Assembly (NCBI GenBank): GCA_946478645.1
Contig: CAMLCW010000322.1
Location: 1-5,995 of the forward strand
Direction of reading: 5' to 3'
From: an uncultured Variovorax sp.
Lineage (GTDB): Bacteria; Pseudomonadota; Gammaproteobacteria; Burkholderiales; Burkholderiaceae
DNA length: 5,995 nt
The position numbers were made by a program, and so were the translations under genes. Below the pieces are notes generated by a model that did no database searches, was not told the origin of the DNA, and was given only the letters and a program-made list of their open reading frames with translations. Shown one piece after another: positions 5,696 to 5,995 of this stretch; within the stretch, counting starts at the first letter, position 1; every line of letters begins with the position of its first letter.

Positions 5696-5941
5696 CACTG
5701 GACCGCGCGGCGGGGCGCCGCAGGCGCACGCCTCGGGCATGCCCTTTGGCCGGTGGGACGATTTCGCAAGACCTGCGCCCGCCATCCGGTGCTTGCTCCA
5801 GCAGGGGAAAAAACGGCCATGCCGCTCCAAGAGATCGCTGGCCCGGCCTCGGGATCAATGCCTACCCAGCCGTGCGGATGATGCCGACGGACGCCCGCGC
5901 ACGGTCAGGAAAGAGTCACAGCTCAACAAAAAGGAGCTGCC
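5696..5941. other. intergenic stretch after the fic relic
   Basis: Nothing I can defend as a gene is seen in these 246 bases. The last frame of the fic relic continues open to a stop at 5879-5881, but its sequence no longer resembles the family. The region must contain the promoter for the gene starting at 5942 if that gene is transcribed on its own, yet no clear -35/-10 pair is apparent. The only convincing signal is the AAGGAG at 5931-5936. Confidence 0.4.
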
Positions 5942-5995
5942 ATGGTCCAGTACGGCGTGAATCCCCCTGTCGGCGTGATCGATGCTTCGACCCAT
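5942..5995 (+). CDS. start of an unrecognised protein (truncated by window end)
   Basis: Only 18 codons are present, reading MVQYGVNPPVGVIDASTH, with no stop before the window ends. The start is supported by AAGGAG at 5931-5936, 5 nt upstream, the best ribosome binding site in the right half of the window. Codon third positions are mostly G or C, as expected of a real gene here. I do not recognise the family from these residues; no signal peptide or membrane segment is apparent. It is the first apparently intact gene downstream of the HTH-cupin regulator, so it or its operon could be that regulator's target, which is inference. Confidence 0.55.
   Translation, partial: MVQYGVNPPVGVIDASTH

Noticed and set aside
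1..5995. CRISPR array, tRNA, rRNA or insertion-sequence ends
   Set aside because: No regularly spaced repeats, no tRNA-like cloverleaf or CCA end, no transposase and no paired terminal inverted repeats were seen by eye.

Overview
The window is GC-rich with dense, overlapping high-GC open frames. Its gene content points to a proteobacterial mobile element, either a conjugative plasmid or an integrated conjugative/genomic island, carried by a high-GC beta- or gammaproteobacterium. No 16S gene, integrase or attachment site is visible, so neither the taxon nor the plasmid-versus-island question can be settled from this sequence.

Layout. (1) Positions 1-1146, minus strand: the promoter-proximal end of a type IV secretion (conjugation) operon. 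In transcription order it holds an unknown exported coiled-coil protein, a VirB2/TrbC-type pilin, and the first 54 codons of a VirB3-family inner-membrane protein that runs off the left edge. (2) Positions 1147-1406: a divergent intergenic region with a perfect 11-bp inverted repeat with a 2-nt spacer (1317-1340), well placed to be an operator serving both directions. (3) Positions 1407-3139, plus strand: a translationally coupled parA-parB pair. The ParB has a KorB-like layout (ParB/Srx domain, HTH, C-terminal SH3-like segment), so it may be a global repressor as well as a partition protein. (4) Positions 3140-3779: no gene I can defend; short, possibly decayed frames only. (5) Positions 3780-4878: two divergently transcribed HTH-XRE regulators, a 90-aa single-domain one on the minus strand and an HTH-cupin one on the plus strand, separated by a short region with an AT-rich patch. 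(6) About 4962-5695: a heavily decayed Fic/DUF4172-type gene with multiple frameshifts, in-frame stops and an internal deletion that removes the catalytic Fic motif. (7) Positions 5942 to the end: a good ribosome binding site followed by the first 18 codons of an unrecognised protein.

Together these suggest the partition/regulation module of a conjugative element transcribed divergently from its transfer operon. A cargo or scar region full of regulators and gene relics follows. The most interesting points are the shared palindromic control region, the unknown exported protein ahead of virB2, the unusually long leader of the pilin (with a pentanucleotide tandem repeat just inside it), and the Fic remnant that has lost its active site.
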